From NCBI RefSeq assembly GCF_007004625.1, contig NZ_VIFV01000022.1, forward strand, positions 1 through 53,008: a stretch of 53,008 nucleotides of DNA, written 5' to 3'. Source of the DNA: Planococcus salinarum (GTDB lineage Bacteria; Bacillota; Bacilli; Bacillales_A; Planococcaceae). This document shows, in pieces, positions 42,550 to 51,174 of this stretch; the first letter of the stretch is position 1, and each line of letters opens with the position of its first letter. Below the pieces are notes generated by a model. The model made no database searches and was not told the origin of the DNA. It saw only the letters and a list, made by a program, of their open reading frames with translations. The translations under genes and the position numbers were made by a program.

Positions 42550-42864
42550 TTACGAGACCATTTTCAACCCCACTGCAGAACCGAGCACCATGGCAATAAA
42601 GACGATTCGCTTCCAGTCCTTTGCTTCATTATAAAAAAGCATGCCGATAATGGCGCCTCCGGATGCACCGATGCCGGTCCATATGGCATAGGCCGTGCCC
42701 ATCGGCAGAGTTTCCATCGCAATAGACAGGAAGAAGAAACTGAAACCGAATCCCCCGAGCATCAGCAGGAAGGAGAGCCAATTACGCTCGTTATGCCATT
42801 TGTTGATCATTGCCACGCCGGCCATTTCAAAAGCTCCCGCAGCAAGCAGCGCCATCCAAGCCAT
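42550..42864 (-). CDS. SMR-family guanidinium exporter subunit (YkkD-like)
   Basis: This 104-aa, four-helix SMR protein has the conserved membrane glutamate in LLAAGAFEMAGV (Glu13) that binds the cation/proton. Its start overlaps the upstream SMR stop (TAATG). SMR pairs from adjacent genes form heterodimers. The guanidine-I riboswitch upstream indicates a Gdx-type guanidinium/proton antiporter rather than a general drug pump. Confidence 0.9.
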   Translation of the reverse strand: MAWMALLAAGAFEMAGVAMINKWHNERNWLSFLLMLGGFGFSFFFLSIAMETLPMGTAYAIWTGIGASGGAIIGMLFYNEAKDWKRIVFIAMVLGSAVGLKMVS

Positions 42865-43205
42865 TACGATTCCCCTCCTTTTTCCCCGTTGTCATCTGTC
42901 ACCAATTTCAACCCGACCACACCGGCCAGTAGAATGCCGATCAGCAGAAGTTTTGAAAGCTCCACCGGTTCGCCGAAAAACAGGATATCGGACAACACAG
43001 TGCCGGCCGTTCCCATCCCGACAAACACTGCATAGACGGTGCCGACCGGGAGCTTACGCCCCGCCATGATCATCAGATAGAAACTGATGAGGATGGCCAC
43101 CACAGTACCGCTCCAGGGCCAGAAGCCGTCTGCATGCTTCAGCCCGATAACCCAAAAAACTTCAAAAAATGCAGCAACATACACTTTCGCCCATTCCACA
43201 TTCAT
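42864..43205 (-). CDS. SMR-family guanidinium exporter subunit (YkkC-like)
   Basis: This 113-aa SMR protein has the membrane glutamate in [15 protein letters not shown] (Glu15). GGAGGAAACGAT before the ATG. It is first gene after the guanidine-I riboswitch and is coupled to the second SMR gene. Expected to assemble with it as an antiparallel pair exporting guanidinium. The open frame extends upstream into the riboswitch and was cut at this ATG. Confidence 0.9.
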   Translation of the reverse strand: MNVEWAKVYVAAFFEVFWVIGLKHADGFWPWSGTVVAILISFYLMIMAGRKLPVGTVYAVFVGMGTAGTVLSDILFFGEPVELSKLLLIGILLAGVVGLKLVTDDNGEKGGES

Positions 43206-43225
43206 ATCGTTTCCTCCTGATTCCA

Positions 43226-43350
43226 AATAAAAAAGCCGGAAAGCAACTGTTAAACAGTTCCTCCCAGGCTTTTGTCCTTCCGTGTCACAGCAAGCTGTGC
43301 GTTTTCTCTCGGACCAGGCCAAGCAGCAGCTTGCGGAACCCTAGAAAACA
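43226..43350 (-). promoter_or_regulatory. Guanidine-I (ykkC) riboswitch with terminator
   Basis: Minus-strand landmarks are CTAGGGTTCCG (43344-43334), GGTCCGAGAG (43315-43306), and ACACGG...GGACAAAAGCCTGGGAGG (about 43284-43260). These match the ykkC class I consensus. The 3' part can pair GCCTGGGAGG with the downstream CCGGCTTTTTT to form a terminator. Guanidine binding would prevent termination and turn on the SMR pair. A TATAAT on this strand lies at 43382-43377. Confidence 0.93.
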
Positions 43351-43456
43351 ATTGTCGTTGTATGTGATTACTTGAAATTATACACACGATGCCGTTTCAG
43401 CGAAAGGAAAAGCCATTGCACAGTCTGCAGGAGCGGGAGGAAGGCAGGCCGCATGA

Positions 43457-43501
43457 TTGACGGGCCGATTTCCACATGATAGAATTGTCTTTAATTAAAG
43501 A
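43457..43501 (+). promoter_or_regulatory. mhqR promoter with overlapping palindrome
   Basis: TTGACG (43457-43462), 17-bp spacer, TAGAAT (43480-43485). The perfect 14-bp palindrome TCTTTAATTAAAGA follows at 43488-43501, across the start point. Its outer TCT...AGA matches the MhqR operator frame, suggesting autoregulation. Confidence 0.65.
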
Positions 43502-43533
43502 TATATGAATTACAACTATTTGAGGTGAAAAAG

Positions 43534-43968
43534 ATGGAATTGCCGAACCGCAACCTGAAAGCCGTCACGGTCATTATCCGGGCTGCCGATGCCGTGCGGG
43601 AAGTCATCAAAAGCGATGCCGCCAGCAACGGACTGAACCCCACCGAATTCTCGGTGCTGGAACTGCTGTATCACCAGGGCAGACAACCCATTCAATCGAT
43701 CGGCAAAAAGGTGTTGATTGCGAGCAGCAGCATCACCTATGTGGTAGACAAACTGGAAGCAAAAAACTTCGTCCGTCGATCGGAATGCGCCGAAGACCGC
43801 CGTGTCACGTATGCCGAGCTGACCGAAGAAGGCAAGGGTCTGATGGACCGAATTTGGCCGGAGCACGAAAACAAGATCAACGAATTGTTTGCCGGCCTCA
43901 CAGTGGAGGAAACAGAAGCGATGATAAGCGATTTGAAAAAAGTCGGCTATCAGGCGTTGAAAATCTGA
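43534..43968 (+). CDS. mhqR: MarR-family repressor (MhqR-like)
   Basis: This 144-aa winged-helix protein matches MhqR in length and layout: dimerisation helices at both ends, a recognition helix around LIASSSITYVVDKLEAKNFVRR, and a wing AEDRRVTYAELTEEGK. MhqR represses quinone-detoxifying dioxygenases. GAGGTG precedes the ATG. The gene directly downstream is a ring-cleaving dioxygenase with an MhqR-like operator, which fits. Confidence 0.85.
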   Translation: MELPNRNLKAVTVIIRAADAVREVIKSDAASNGLNPTEFSVLELLYHQGRQPIQSIGKKVLIASSSITYVVDKLEAKNFVRRSECAEDRRVTYAELTEEGKGLMDRIWPEHENKINELFAGLTVEETEAMISDLKKVGYQALKI

Positions 43969-43983
43969 ATGTTTGCAGGATAC

Positions 43984-44001
43984 TATCGTAAATTCGAGAT
44001 A
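43984..44001 (+). promoter_or_regulatory. MhqR-like operator upstream of mhqO
   Basis: TATCGTAAATTCGAGATA is close to the reported B. subtilis MhqR box (TATCTCGAATTCGAGATA as I recall it), with 3 of 18 differences. It lies 32 bp before the dioxygenase start. Confidence 0.68.
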
Positions 44002-44032
44002 AAATTTTCACCAGGAAAAGGAGCGTTTTACA

Positions 44033-45013
44033 ATGAATGAACTAAAAGGGATCCACCACGTCACCGCAATCACAAGCAGCGCGGAAAAGAATTATGAGTT
44101 TTTCACTTATGTACTCGGCATGCGACTGGTCAAAAAGACCGTCAACCAGGACGATATCCAGACGTATCATCTGTTTTTTGCCGATGACAAGGGCTCTGCC
44201 GGTACCGATATGACGTTTTTCAATTTCCCGGGGATTCCAAAAGGGACCCATGGCACCAACGAAATCTACAAGACAGCTTTCCGGGTACCATCTGACGCGG
44301 CAATGGATTACTGGCTGAAGCGCTTCGACAAATACGACGTGGCCCATACCGGAATCAAGGAATTGTTCGGCAAGAAAACCGTATCCTTCACTGACTTCGA
44401 TGAGCAGCAATACATGCTCGTTTCCGATGAACGCAATGAAGGCGTAGCATCCGGTACACCGTGGCAAAACGGACCTGTGCCACTGGAGTTTGCAATAACT
44501 GGCCTCGGGCCGATCCACATCCGCATTGCGCAATTCGATTACCTGAAAGAAGTACTCGAAAAAGTGATGATGATGCGCGAAATCGCCAAAGAAGGAGCGC
44601 TGCATCTTTTTGAAATGGGACAAGGCGGCAACGGAGCACAGGTCATTGTTGAATACAACGCGGTTCTGCCTGCCGGCCAGCAAGGCTTCGGCACCGTTCA
44701 CCATACTGCGTTCCGGGTACATGACACGGCTGCATTGAATGAATGGATCGATCACATGGGAGCGGGCTTTGGTACATCCGGCTATGTCGACCGCTTCTTC
44801 TTTGAATCCTTGTATGCAAGAGTGGCACCGGGGCTTCTCTTTGAATGGGCAACCGATGGACCTGGTTTCCTCGGAGACGAACCGTATGAAACACTGGGCG
44901 AAAAATTAAGCCTGCCGCCATTTCTTGAAGCCCAGCGGGAACGCATTGAAAAAATGGTGCGTCCGATTGACACCGTGCGCAGCAGCCGCACAATCGAAAA
45001 AGAGTATTTGTAA
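44033..45013 (+). CDS. mhqO: Ring-cleaving dioxygenase MhqO/MhqA-type
   Basis: This 326-aa two-domain VOC (glyoxalase-fold) extradiol dioxygenase starts ELKGIHHVTAITSSAEKNYEFFTYVLGMRLVKKTVN. Metal ligands are expected at the HHVT histidine, HHTAFRV in the second domain and a late glutamate (LLFEWATDGPGF). It opens hydroquinone-type rings for quinone detoxification, with iron as likely metal. AAAGGAG precedes the ATG. The product is full length, and an FMN reductase remnant begins directly after its stop. Confidence 0.9.
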   Translation: MNELKGIHHVTAITSSAEKNYEFFTYVLGMRLVKKTVNQDDIQTYHLFFADDKGSAGTDMTFFNFPGIPKGTHGTNEIYKTAFRVPSDAAMDYWLKRFDKYDVAHTGIKELFGKKTVSFTDFDEQQYMLVSDERNEGVASGTPWQNGPVPLEFAITGLGPIHIRIAQFDYLKEVLEKVMMMREIAKEGALHLFEMGQGGNGAQVIVEYNAVLPAGQQGFGTVHHTAFRVHDTAALNEWIDHMGAGFGTSGYVDRFFFESLYARVAPGLLFEWATDGPGFLGDEPYETLGEKLSLPPFLEAQRERIEKMVRPIDTVRSSRTIEKEYL

Positions 45014-45027
45014 ATTATCTTCGTATA

Positions 45028-45276
45028 GAATGGAACAACAAAGCGGCAGGAATCAGATCGTACGGTTCAGTCGGCGACGCACGGGCAGCGGAACATTTGC
45101 GCGGCATCCTCGGAGAAGTGATGGTGGCGGATGTACGTGTTCACCCGGCATTGTCGCTGTTCACCGATTTCGAAAACGGCTCCATGCTAAAACCTGCTTC
45201 GGTGCAGGGAGACTCCGTAAATCAAATGTTGGATCAGGTGATTCCATGGTCAACTGCTTTGGAATCAATCCGCTAA
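45028..45276 (+). pseudogene. 3' remnant of an NAD(P)H-dependent FMN reductase gene
   Basis: The frame reads EWNNKAAGIRSYGSVGDARAAEHL, then RGILGEVMVADVR and HPALSLFTDFENGSMLK, to TAA. These 82 residues are the C-terminal third of flavodoxin-fold NADPH:FMN reductases. There is no start codon or N-terminal part; homology begins about 15 bp after the mhqO stop. The upstream two thirds were apparently deleted, leaving a fused junction. A working enzyme is not expected. Confidence 0.82.
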
Positions 45277-45293
45277 AATAGATGACTTAACTT

Positions 45294-45324
45294 AGAAGGT
45301 GCCTCTCCGGCATCTTCTTTTTTT
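45294..45324 (+). terminator. Terminator after the mhq region
   Basis: AGAAGGTGCC pairs with GGCATCTTCT (one G-T), followed by T7. Confidence 0.82.
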
Positions 45325-45479
45325 ATGGCTTCCAATTGACGGCCTTCGTTCTGATTTTTGCTGCTGATGCGAAGGCAGCAAAATTTACGATGTTCCACAA
45401 ATTACCTGGAATAATAATTCTTTCATCCATCTAATTAACACCTGAAAAGTGTTCGTGAAAGCAGATGCGTTTTTGCGAA

Positions 45480-45575
45480 CGTTCGTAAAGTGATTTAGTA
45501 CATTTACGAACGCTCTTTTTGCCGTTTTTCAGCCCTTTTCAAAGCGTTCGTAAATGTGTACTTTTACGAACGGTT
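45480..45575. repeat. Two GTTCGTAAA/TTTACGAAC palindromes in a gene-free stretch
   Basis: Inverted repeats CGTTCGTAAA...TTTACGAACG occur at 45480-45512 and 45545-45572. The second continues as GTGTACTTTTACGAACGGTT (45556-45575), repeated exactly at 51219-51238. The surrounding 45325-45843 has no gene that I can support; it is AT-rich and includes the upstream region of the VOC gene. Confidence 0.7.
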
Positions 45576-45843
45576 TTATTTAATGCAGTTATATTTTTTT
45601 GATTTTAGTTAATAGTGAAAGTTCATTCTTTTGAATGAGGTAGGAAATTTTTCGGAATTGTATTATATTGGTAGAAAGGTATACAAGAGAAAAATTAGTA
45701 AAAACCTATTTAAGTCAAAGGTATATTGTTGAAGTTCGGATAGAGATTGAGCATCTATCTGAAAGATGCTGAGTTGCTTACTCATAAAAGAACTATCAAG
45801 ATACATCTAAGAGTAATAGGTAAACAAGAAAGGGAGAAGATCA

Positions 45844-46299
45844 ATGATTAAAGGACTGTATGAAGCACATTTGCCAGTAAGTAACCTTTTGGAATCAATC
45901 GAGTTTTATAAAAAGTTAGGACTAGAAGTTGCCTATCAAAAAGAAAAACTGGCCTTTTTCTGGATTGAGAAAGAACATAGTTGGTTAGGTCTATGGGAAA
46001 CCGATAAAGTGGAAACGCCCTATCATCCATCGTTAAGGCATATCGCTTTCCGAGTGGACATAGACAATATGGAAAAGGCGAAAGATTGGCTAGAGCAAAA
46101 AGGGATAAAAATAAAAACCGATTTTGGTTTTCCACCCGAAAAACAGCCTTTGGTTTTGCCCAACTATCCCCATGCTCACGCTGCCATTTATTTTGAGGAT
46201 CCGGATGGCAATTCCCTAGAACTGATAGCTCCATTGAAAGTGGATTTCAAAGAGGAATTTCAGATGATGTCATTAGAAGAGTGGAACAGTAAAAAGTAA
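45844..46299 (+). CDS. VOC-family (glyoxalase/bleomycin-resistance fold) protein
   Basis: This 151-aa two-module VOC protein starts MIKGLYEAHLPVSNLLESIEFYKKLGLEV. Metal-type residues are seen at EAHLPV, RHIAFRV, AAIYFEDPDGN and LELIAP. The family covers lyases, dioxygenases and antibiotic-binding proteins, and I cannot choose. GGGAGAAG is the ribosome site. The gene lies in the AT-rich accessory stretch, and the 13-mer AGTTTACATATCA follows six bases after its stop. Confidence 0.85.
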   Translation: MIKGLYEAHLPVSNLLESIEFYKKLGLEVAYQKEKLAFFWIEKEHSWLGLWETDKVETPYHPSLRHIAFRVDIDNMEKAKDWLEQKGIKIKTDFGFPPEKQPLVLPNYPHAHAAIYFEDPDGNSLELIAPLKVDFKEEFQMMSLEEWNSKK

Positions 46300-46304
46300 C
46301 TCAC

Positions 46305-46317
46305 AGTTTACATATCA
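46305..46317 (+). repeat. 13-mer AGTTTACATATCA, copy 1
   Basis: The same 13 bases recur at 51149-51161 and 52808-52820, each downstream of a plus-strand accessory gene. Following bases are partly shared with the third copy (AGTTnATnAGAAGT). From here to 46470 I see nothing else. Confidence 0.65.
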
Positions 46318-46470
46318 ATAGTTATCAGAAGTGCCATTTTTTTATAAAAGATTGTCAAGATCTAACTAATTTTATATCAATGCTGCTCTAGAAGTTTTTA
46401 AATTTCTTATGGCTCAAAAAAAGCTAGGTACTCCACATTCTTATATCGTTGCAGATGCCTAGAACTGCAG

Positions 46471-48117
46471 TTAATAGGATGGTTTAATCCATATCTTAGC
46501 GTAATCAGCATAACCGTAATTCGTCGTTTTGATTCCCATCATTTCAGGCGGATAAGGGATATGGCGCTGATTAAAATACAAAGGCACCATCCAAGAATTC
46601 GAAAAGACTTCATTTTCTATTTTCAAATGCAAAGGAAGCCAGTTCTCCACAGGTGTTTCAGGATAAACTGATAAAGTCTGAGCAACTACTTCGTTCATCT
46701 CCATCAGGTCTGAAATTTGCGAATAGCCTGCTTTGAAATAGAGATAAAAAGAAAGATTTTGATCCAGGGAAAAGTGTTCTCGGCTGATGAATAGGTCGGC
46801 TTCTAACTCGCTACATTTAATGCTTACATACTCTTCATGTTCCAGAATCAAAAGGTTTACTTGTATCCCTCCGTCTTCCAATACTTTTTTAACCTGTTCA
46901 GCTAACTTCAGTGTGAACTTGCTAGCTGCGAGGACCAAAGGCTGCGCCAACTTGAGGGTTTCAGATTTCGGGACGATATAAGGAAGACTTTCATTCAATA
47001 AACACCCTCGGTTATTCTCTGTTGAGTTTTTAATGATGTTTAGTATCAAACCAATCTTTTTCCTGATAAGCGAATGGATATATTCGCGTACTTCTTTATT
47101 TTGAATACCTGAATCTTGAAAGAGATTGAATACCAGTATGCCGGACCCAGATTCACTTTTTATTTTTTGTGCATCATTCAAAGTGTCACGTGCATTTGTC
47201 CGAAAAATTAATTCTGCGTCTGAATTCACCTTAATGAAATCGATAGTGTCAATATAGGGACGTTCTTGATAAAAGTCATCATGAGCCTTTATTCGGGTTA
47301 CTTTGTTATCCGAATAATCCATGTAAAAAGGTCCCGTTCCCAGAATGTCCTGATTTTTCATTTTGTAAATACTTGCTTGAGTCATGCTCAAGAGATGCAA
47401 TAAATAGGAACACGGTGTGCTTAACTCAATTTCGACAACCAATGGATGGGGAGTATGAACAGTGGATATTTGTGGCGTCACGGATCTGTAGTGAGCGTCG
47501 GAGAAAAAGAGCTCCAGACAAGTTTTCACATCGGTGCTATTCAGTATGGACCCATCGTGAAATTTTACATGTTTTTTCAAGAAAATAGAGAGTTTGTTAT
47601 CCGTGAAATCCCAGGAATGAGCCACTTCTCCTCGTATTAGTCCTGCTTCATTTACCGAAAAAAGCCGGCTGTATAAGTTGTCGCAGATATGGATGCTGTT
47701 TAAATCAATCGCTTTGAGGGGGTTAAAGGTTAAGAACGGATATTTCATGGGAAAAATAAAGCGATGATCGGAAACTGGCTGGTAACCAAATTTTTCAGTT
47801 ACCTGTTTTGATAACCTGCGTCTTGCATTCTCAGACCATTCCCAGTCCAGATAGTGAATGACACTGGGCAGGGGCTCCTTTACTAATAGTTGAAGAAACT
47901 CTTTTTCAAATGCTTTTTCGACGTCGTTTAACCAGTGGATTTTCGTCTTTCTCCCTCGGCCTGTACCAGGCAAGTAGACGAGCCATTTCTCTTCCGCCCA
48001 TCGTTCCAGCCATCTTTTGGTTTGTCGTTGAGACAACTCTAAAATTTGAGCGATTTCTTCTTGTTTAACTTCTCCTTCACGCAACCTTCGCCAAAGCTTC
48101 AATAATAATCGATTCAT
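46471..48117 (-). CDS. SgrR-like transcriptional regulator
   Basis: This 548-aa protein has an N-terminal winged-helix domain (residues about 1-110, with the HTH at EVKQEEIAQILELSQRQTKRWLERW) joined to a solute-binding-protein type 5 domain (about 150-540: FNPLKAIDLNSIHICDNLYSRLF, GTGPFYMDYSDNKVTRIKAHDDFY). This is the SgrR family layout, where the binding domain senses a small molecule. The ATG at 48117 has GAGGTGG at good distance. Divergently transcribed from an MFS exporter, its probable target. Confidence 0.87.
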   Translation of the reverse strand: MNRLLLKLWRRLREGEVKQEEIAQILELSQRQTKRWLERWAEEKWLVYLPGTGRGRKTKIHWLNDVEKAFEKEFLQLLVKEPLPSVIHYLDWEWSENARRRLSKQVTEKFGYQPVSDHRFIFPMKYPFLTFNPLKAIDLNSIHICDNLYSRLFSVNEAGLIRGEVAHSWDFTDNKLSIFLKKHVKFHDGSILNSTDVKTCLELFFSDAHYRSVTPQISTVHTPHPLVVEIELSTPCSYLLHLLSMTQASIYKMKNQDILGTGPFYMDYSDNKVTRIKAHDDFYQERPYIDTIDFIKVNSDAELIFRTNARDTLNDAQKIKSESGSGILVFNLFQDSGIQNKEVREYIHSLIRKKIGLILNIIKNSTENNRGCLLNESLPYIVPKSETLKLAQPLVLAASKFTLKLAEQVKKVLEDGGIQVNLLILEHEEYVSIKCSELEADLFISREHFSLDQNLSFYLYFKAGYSQISDLMEMNEVVAQTLSVYPETPVENWLPLHLKIENEVFSNSWMVPLYFNQRHIPYPPEMMGIKTTNYGYADYAKIWIKPSY

Positions 48118-48133
48118 TCTCCACCTCAAAGGG

Positions 48134-48157
48134 TGACACTTCTTTTCAGATGTGTCA
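48134..48157. promoter_or_regulatory. Possible operator between the SgrR-like and MFS genes
   Basis: The inverted repeat TGACAC (48134-48139) and GTGTCA (48152-48157), centres 18 bp apart, lies in the divergent intergenic region; a further TGTCA is at 48173. It is a candidate site for the SgrR-like protein. No strong promoter could be fixed by eye. Confidence 0.4.
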
Positions 48158-48311
48158 GTTTTTAATCACAGTTGTCATCCTTATAATAAGTATAGCAGTT
48201 AAGATGAAATAGTCGAAATTATCCATACAACACAGTGATGGAAGGCTTGGCTACTTCTTTTTTATCGATTAAAGATCCTTAAAAATATAGGCAGTTGGAA
48301 AGGATTTTTTA

Positions 48312-49535
48312 ATGCTGAAAAATAAAGCGTATCTATTCTATTTATCAGGTTCCGTTATTTCGGCGGTTGGGAATGGGATGCAGTTCATCGCTATTACTTG
48401 GCTCATATTGGAACTGACTGACTCATCCGCACAGGTCGGAATCACTCTGGCCATCGGCTTTATCCCCTTAATGTGTTTATCCTCTTTTGGCGGCATGGTA
48501 GCAGACCGCTACGATAGAAGAATTATCATGGTGGCCTTCAACATATTTCGTTTTTTCTCCATCTCTATCGTACCTTTTGTATATTGGTTTGGTGATTTGA
48601 CTATATTTATCATTTATTTAATGCAGTTATTGAATGCTGTGGGCACAGCATATTTTGTCCCAGCCAATGCAGCGTTCGTAAGGGAAATCATGGCAGACAA
48701 GGAAATGTATCGGGCAAATGCCCTGACCCAGGTTTGGATTCAGGTTGGTAAACTGTCAGGGGCAGGTATCGGTGGCATTTTTGTCGCTTGGTTCGGTTCA
48801 ATTAATGTGGTTTTTTTGAACGCTTTAACTTTTCTTATTGGGGCGGTCTTAATTTATAAAACCAGAAAAGGATACGTTTCCCCCAATGAGGAAAGTCCAC
48901 AAAACCGAAATTTTTGGAGAGATATGAATGTAGGCTTCAAGCTCGTAATAACTCAAAAAAACTTGTTGTTTTATGTGGGATTATCCCTTCTTCCTGCTAT
49001 CTTCGTCTATATTTATAACCTTTCTGTAGCTATCTTTGTTAGGAATGAACTGGGCAAGGGAGCAGAATCATTGGGGATAATTGAGGGTGCATACGCAGCT
49101 GGAGCTTTGGTAATCGGGGTAGTCATCTCAAAACATAATAATTGGTTAAAAAACACACTGGCCATTCCACTGGTCATCTTCATCATGGCCATTCCGTTCG
49201 TTTTATTCTCGTTAAGCAACGAAGTTCTGACTGCCGCGATAAGCGTTTTCTTATTAGGAGCAGCCTTTCAAATCGGGTTTACGATGTTCAATACACTTCT
49301 TCAAATTACGCCACCGAAAGCTTTTGTCGGCAGGGTGACGGGATTTGCGAAAACCTTGCAAAGCCTCCTTACTTTTGTGGCTCTTCTTTATTTCGGCAAT
49401 TGGCTGGAATCTCACTCGGTTCGGGTACTTTTCAGCGGAATTTTTGCCCTGTTTACCACGGTGAGTTTGCTGACTTTAACAGTTGTTTTTTTCTCTCAAA
49501 AACAACTGCAGAAAAACCAAAAACAAAGTATTTAA
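48312..49535 (+). CDS. MFS exporter (MFS_3 type)
   Basis: This 407-aa protein has 12 membrane helices and the major facilitator motif A in GGMVADRYDRRIIM between helices 2 and 3. It is most like the EntS/MdtG-type drug or siderophore exporters. Ribosome site GGAAAGGA. Divergent from the SgrR-like regulator, which probably controls it by sensing the exported compound. Substrate unknown. Confidence 0.87.
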   Translation: MLKNKAYLFYLSGSVISAVGNGMQFIAITWLILELTDSSAQVGITLAIGFIPLMCLSSFGGMVADRYDRRIIMVAFNIFRFFSISIVPFVYWFGDLTIFIIYLMQLLNAVGTAYFVPANAAFVREIMADKEMYRANALTQVWIQVGKLSGAGIGGIFVAWFGSINVVFLNALTFLIGAVLIYKTRKGYVSPNEESPQNRNFWRDMNVGFKLVITQKNLLFYVGLSLLPAIFVYIYNLSVAIFVRNELGKGAESLGIIEGAYAAGALVIGVVISKHNNWLKNTLAIPLVIFIMAIPFVLFSLSNEVLTAAISVFLLGAAFQIGFTMFNTLLQITPPKAFVGRVTGFAKTLQSLLTFVALLYFGNWLESHSVRVLFSGIFALFTTVSLLTLTVVFFSQKQLQKNQKQSI

Positions 49536-49778
49536 CTAATTTATCAAGAAAATTTCTGGCAGATAATCAGAGAAATATCACCGCTTATCGCATGGCAGGA
49601 GCTTCATATAAAGTTTATTTCCTTTTTTTGTACAAGTTTACTTTTACGACTAGTGTCTAAATTTACAATACCTAAGCATAAATATTTCTTATATCTTTCT
49701 AACGGTAACTATTAATATAATTTAAAAAGTGAAAAATTCGAAAGAAAATTCTGATTAAATAGAAAGAGGGATTTGTTT

Positions 49779-50522
49779 ATGAAAATAATAAAACGCGTAC
49801 TTATCAAATTAAGCGGTGGAGCATTAGCCAGTAAAGAGGGTGAAAGTTTTGATCATCAGAAGCTGGACCATATAGCCGATGAAATCCTTTCAATTACGGA
49901 CATGGATATTGAAGTAGCCCTTGTGATTGGCGGAGGGAATATCTTTCGCGGGAGCTTAGCGGATAAATGGAACATTGACAGAGTAGAGGCCGATAACATC
50001 GGGACATTGGGGACAATCATGAACAGCTTAATGCTGCGAGGGGTCTTGAAAAGTAAAACAGACAAGGAAATCAGGGTCATGACATCCATTCCGGTTCCGT
50101 CTGTGGCTGAACCTTATATCCAATTAAGAGCGAAAAGGCATTTAGAGAAAGGGTCTATCGTTATTTTTGGAGGAGGAAATGGGCAGCCGTTCGTAACGAC
50201 TGATTACCCAAGTGTACAGCGGGCGATTGAGATGGATTGCGATGCCATCTTCGTAGCGAAGCAGGGGGTGGATGGCGTATTCGATTATGACCCGAACCAG
50301 TATGCTGAAGCAAAAATGTACCGCACATTGAACTACGACGATATTTTAAAAGAAAACATCAAGGTCATGGACCAGTCTGCGCTTCTCCTTGCAAAAGAGT
50401 TCGATATAGCAGTCAATATCTTTAACTTCAATAAACAAGGTGAAATGAAGCGAATCGTTGAAGGCAAACAGACCGGAACTGTAGTTTCAAGAGACCCTTC
50501 TGAATTTTATGTATTGAGCTAA
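49779..50522 (+). CDS. PyrH-like UMP kinase paralogue
   Basis: This 247-aa amino-acid-kinase-fold protein starts MKIIKRVLIKLSGGAL and has GGGNIFRG, DNIGTLGTIMNSLML and VDGVFDYDP. These match bacterial UMP kinase (PyrH) blocks, but with changes: GTLGTIMN for the usual GMLATVMN, GGGNGQPFVTTD for AGGTGNPFFTTD, KQGVDGVF for KTxVDGVY. The normal pyrH lies in the rpsB-tsf-frr operon, whereas this gene stands alone in AT-rich accessory DNA. It may be a resistance paralogue or phosphorylate another nucleotide. ATG preferred to the upstream TTG by AAAGAGGG spacing. Confidence 0.82.
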   Translation: MKIIKRVLIKLSGGALASKEGESFDHQKLDHIADEILSITDMDIEVALVIGGGNIFRGSLADKWNIDRVEADNIGTLGTIMNSLMLRGVLKSKTDKEIRVMTSIPVPSVAEPYIQLRAKRHLEKGSIVIFGGGNGQPFVTTDYPSVQRAIEMDCDAIFVAKQGVDGVFDYDPNQYAEAKMYRTLNYDDILKENIKVMDQSALLLAKEFDIAVNIFNFNKQGEMKRIVEGKQTGTVVSRDPSEFYVLS

Positions 50523-50615
50523 AAATTTTTCGCTTGATAGTCAGTTGTCTTCTAAAATTTTTACATAAGTCTGCCAGTTGAAAAGGTTGTAAGCCAATTA
50601 GGGAGATAAGAGTAC

Positions 50616-51101
50616 ATGGGATGGGTGAAAAATGATTTTTACACAGTAAAAGAGGAAGTGAAGATACATCAAATTACGAAGATATTCGAGGAGGAAGCCA
50701 GAGAATTGATCTTAAAAGGATTAGAAGAGCGCTTTGGTTTCATAGATCCCACTTACAATCCAGATTTGAAAAGCATTTTACACAGCTATAGCCAAAAAGG
50801 AGCTATATTTTTGGTGGGTACCTACAAAAACCGGGTCATTTGTACAGGCGCTATTTCTTATGAAGAACCAGGAATCGGAAGAGTTGAACGAATGTCTGTC
50901 TTGAAAGAATTCCGAAGAACAGGTGTAGCAAAAATAATGATGAATCACTTAGAGTCATGGGCCATGCAAGAGGGCTATCAACAATTAGTTTTAGAAACTA
51001 ATAGCAACTGGCATAGTGCAATTGAGTTCTATCAGAATCGACAATACCATCTATACTTGAATGATGGGGAATGCAGCTACTTTTCAAAGAACTTAATTTG
51101 A
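50616..51101 (+). CDS. GNAT-family N-acetyltransferase
   Basis: This 161-aa acetyl-CoA-dependent acetyltransferase has the acetyl-CoA loop VLKEFRRTGVAKIMM (motif A, RxxGxA), preceded by RVERMSV, and the motif B helix SAIEFYQNRQYH. Acceptor unknown; possibly a small-molecule or antibiotic acetyltransferase. Ribosome site GGGAG about ten bases upstream. Accessory region, single gene. The 13-mer AGTTTACATATCA and a terminator follow. Confidence 0.84.
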   Translation: MGWVKNDFYTVKEEVKIHQITKIFEEEARELILKGLEERFGFIDPTYNPDLKSILHSYSQKGAIFLVGTYKNRVICTGAISYEEPGIGRVERMSVLKEFRRTGVAKIMMNHLESWAMQEGYQQLVLETNSNWHSAIEFYQNRQYHLYLNDGECSYFSKNLI

Positions 51102-51148
51102 TTTTTATCTTATACGAAAGCCACCTATAATGAGATAACGTAAATTAA

Positions 51149-51161
51149 AGTTTACATATCA
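51149..51161 (+). repeat. 13-mer AGTTTACATATCA, copy 2
   Basis: Lies 47 bp after the GNAT stop and just before a terminator; identical to the copies at 46305 and 52808. Confidence 0.65.
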
Positions 51162-51174
51162 AAATTTATTGAAA

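Noticed and set aside
44042..44755. A 237-codon open frame on the minus strand
   Set aside because: Antisense to mhqO, no domain or ribosome site.
45480..45575. GTTCGTAAA palindromes as LexA boxes
   Set aside because: They share GTTCG/CGAAC halves, but spacing is wrong for the CGAAC-N4-GTTCG box; in one case CGAAC and GTTCG abut with no spacer.
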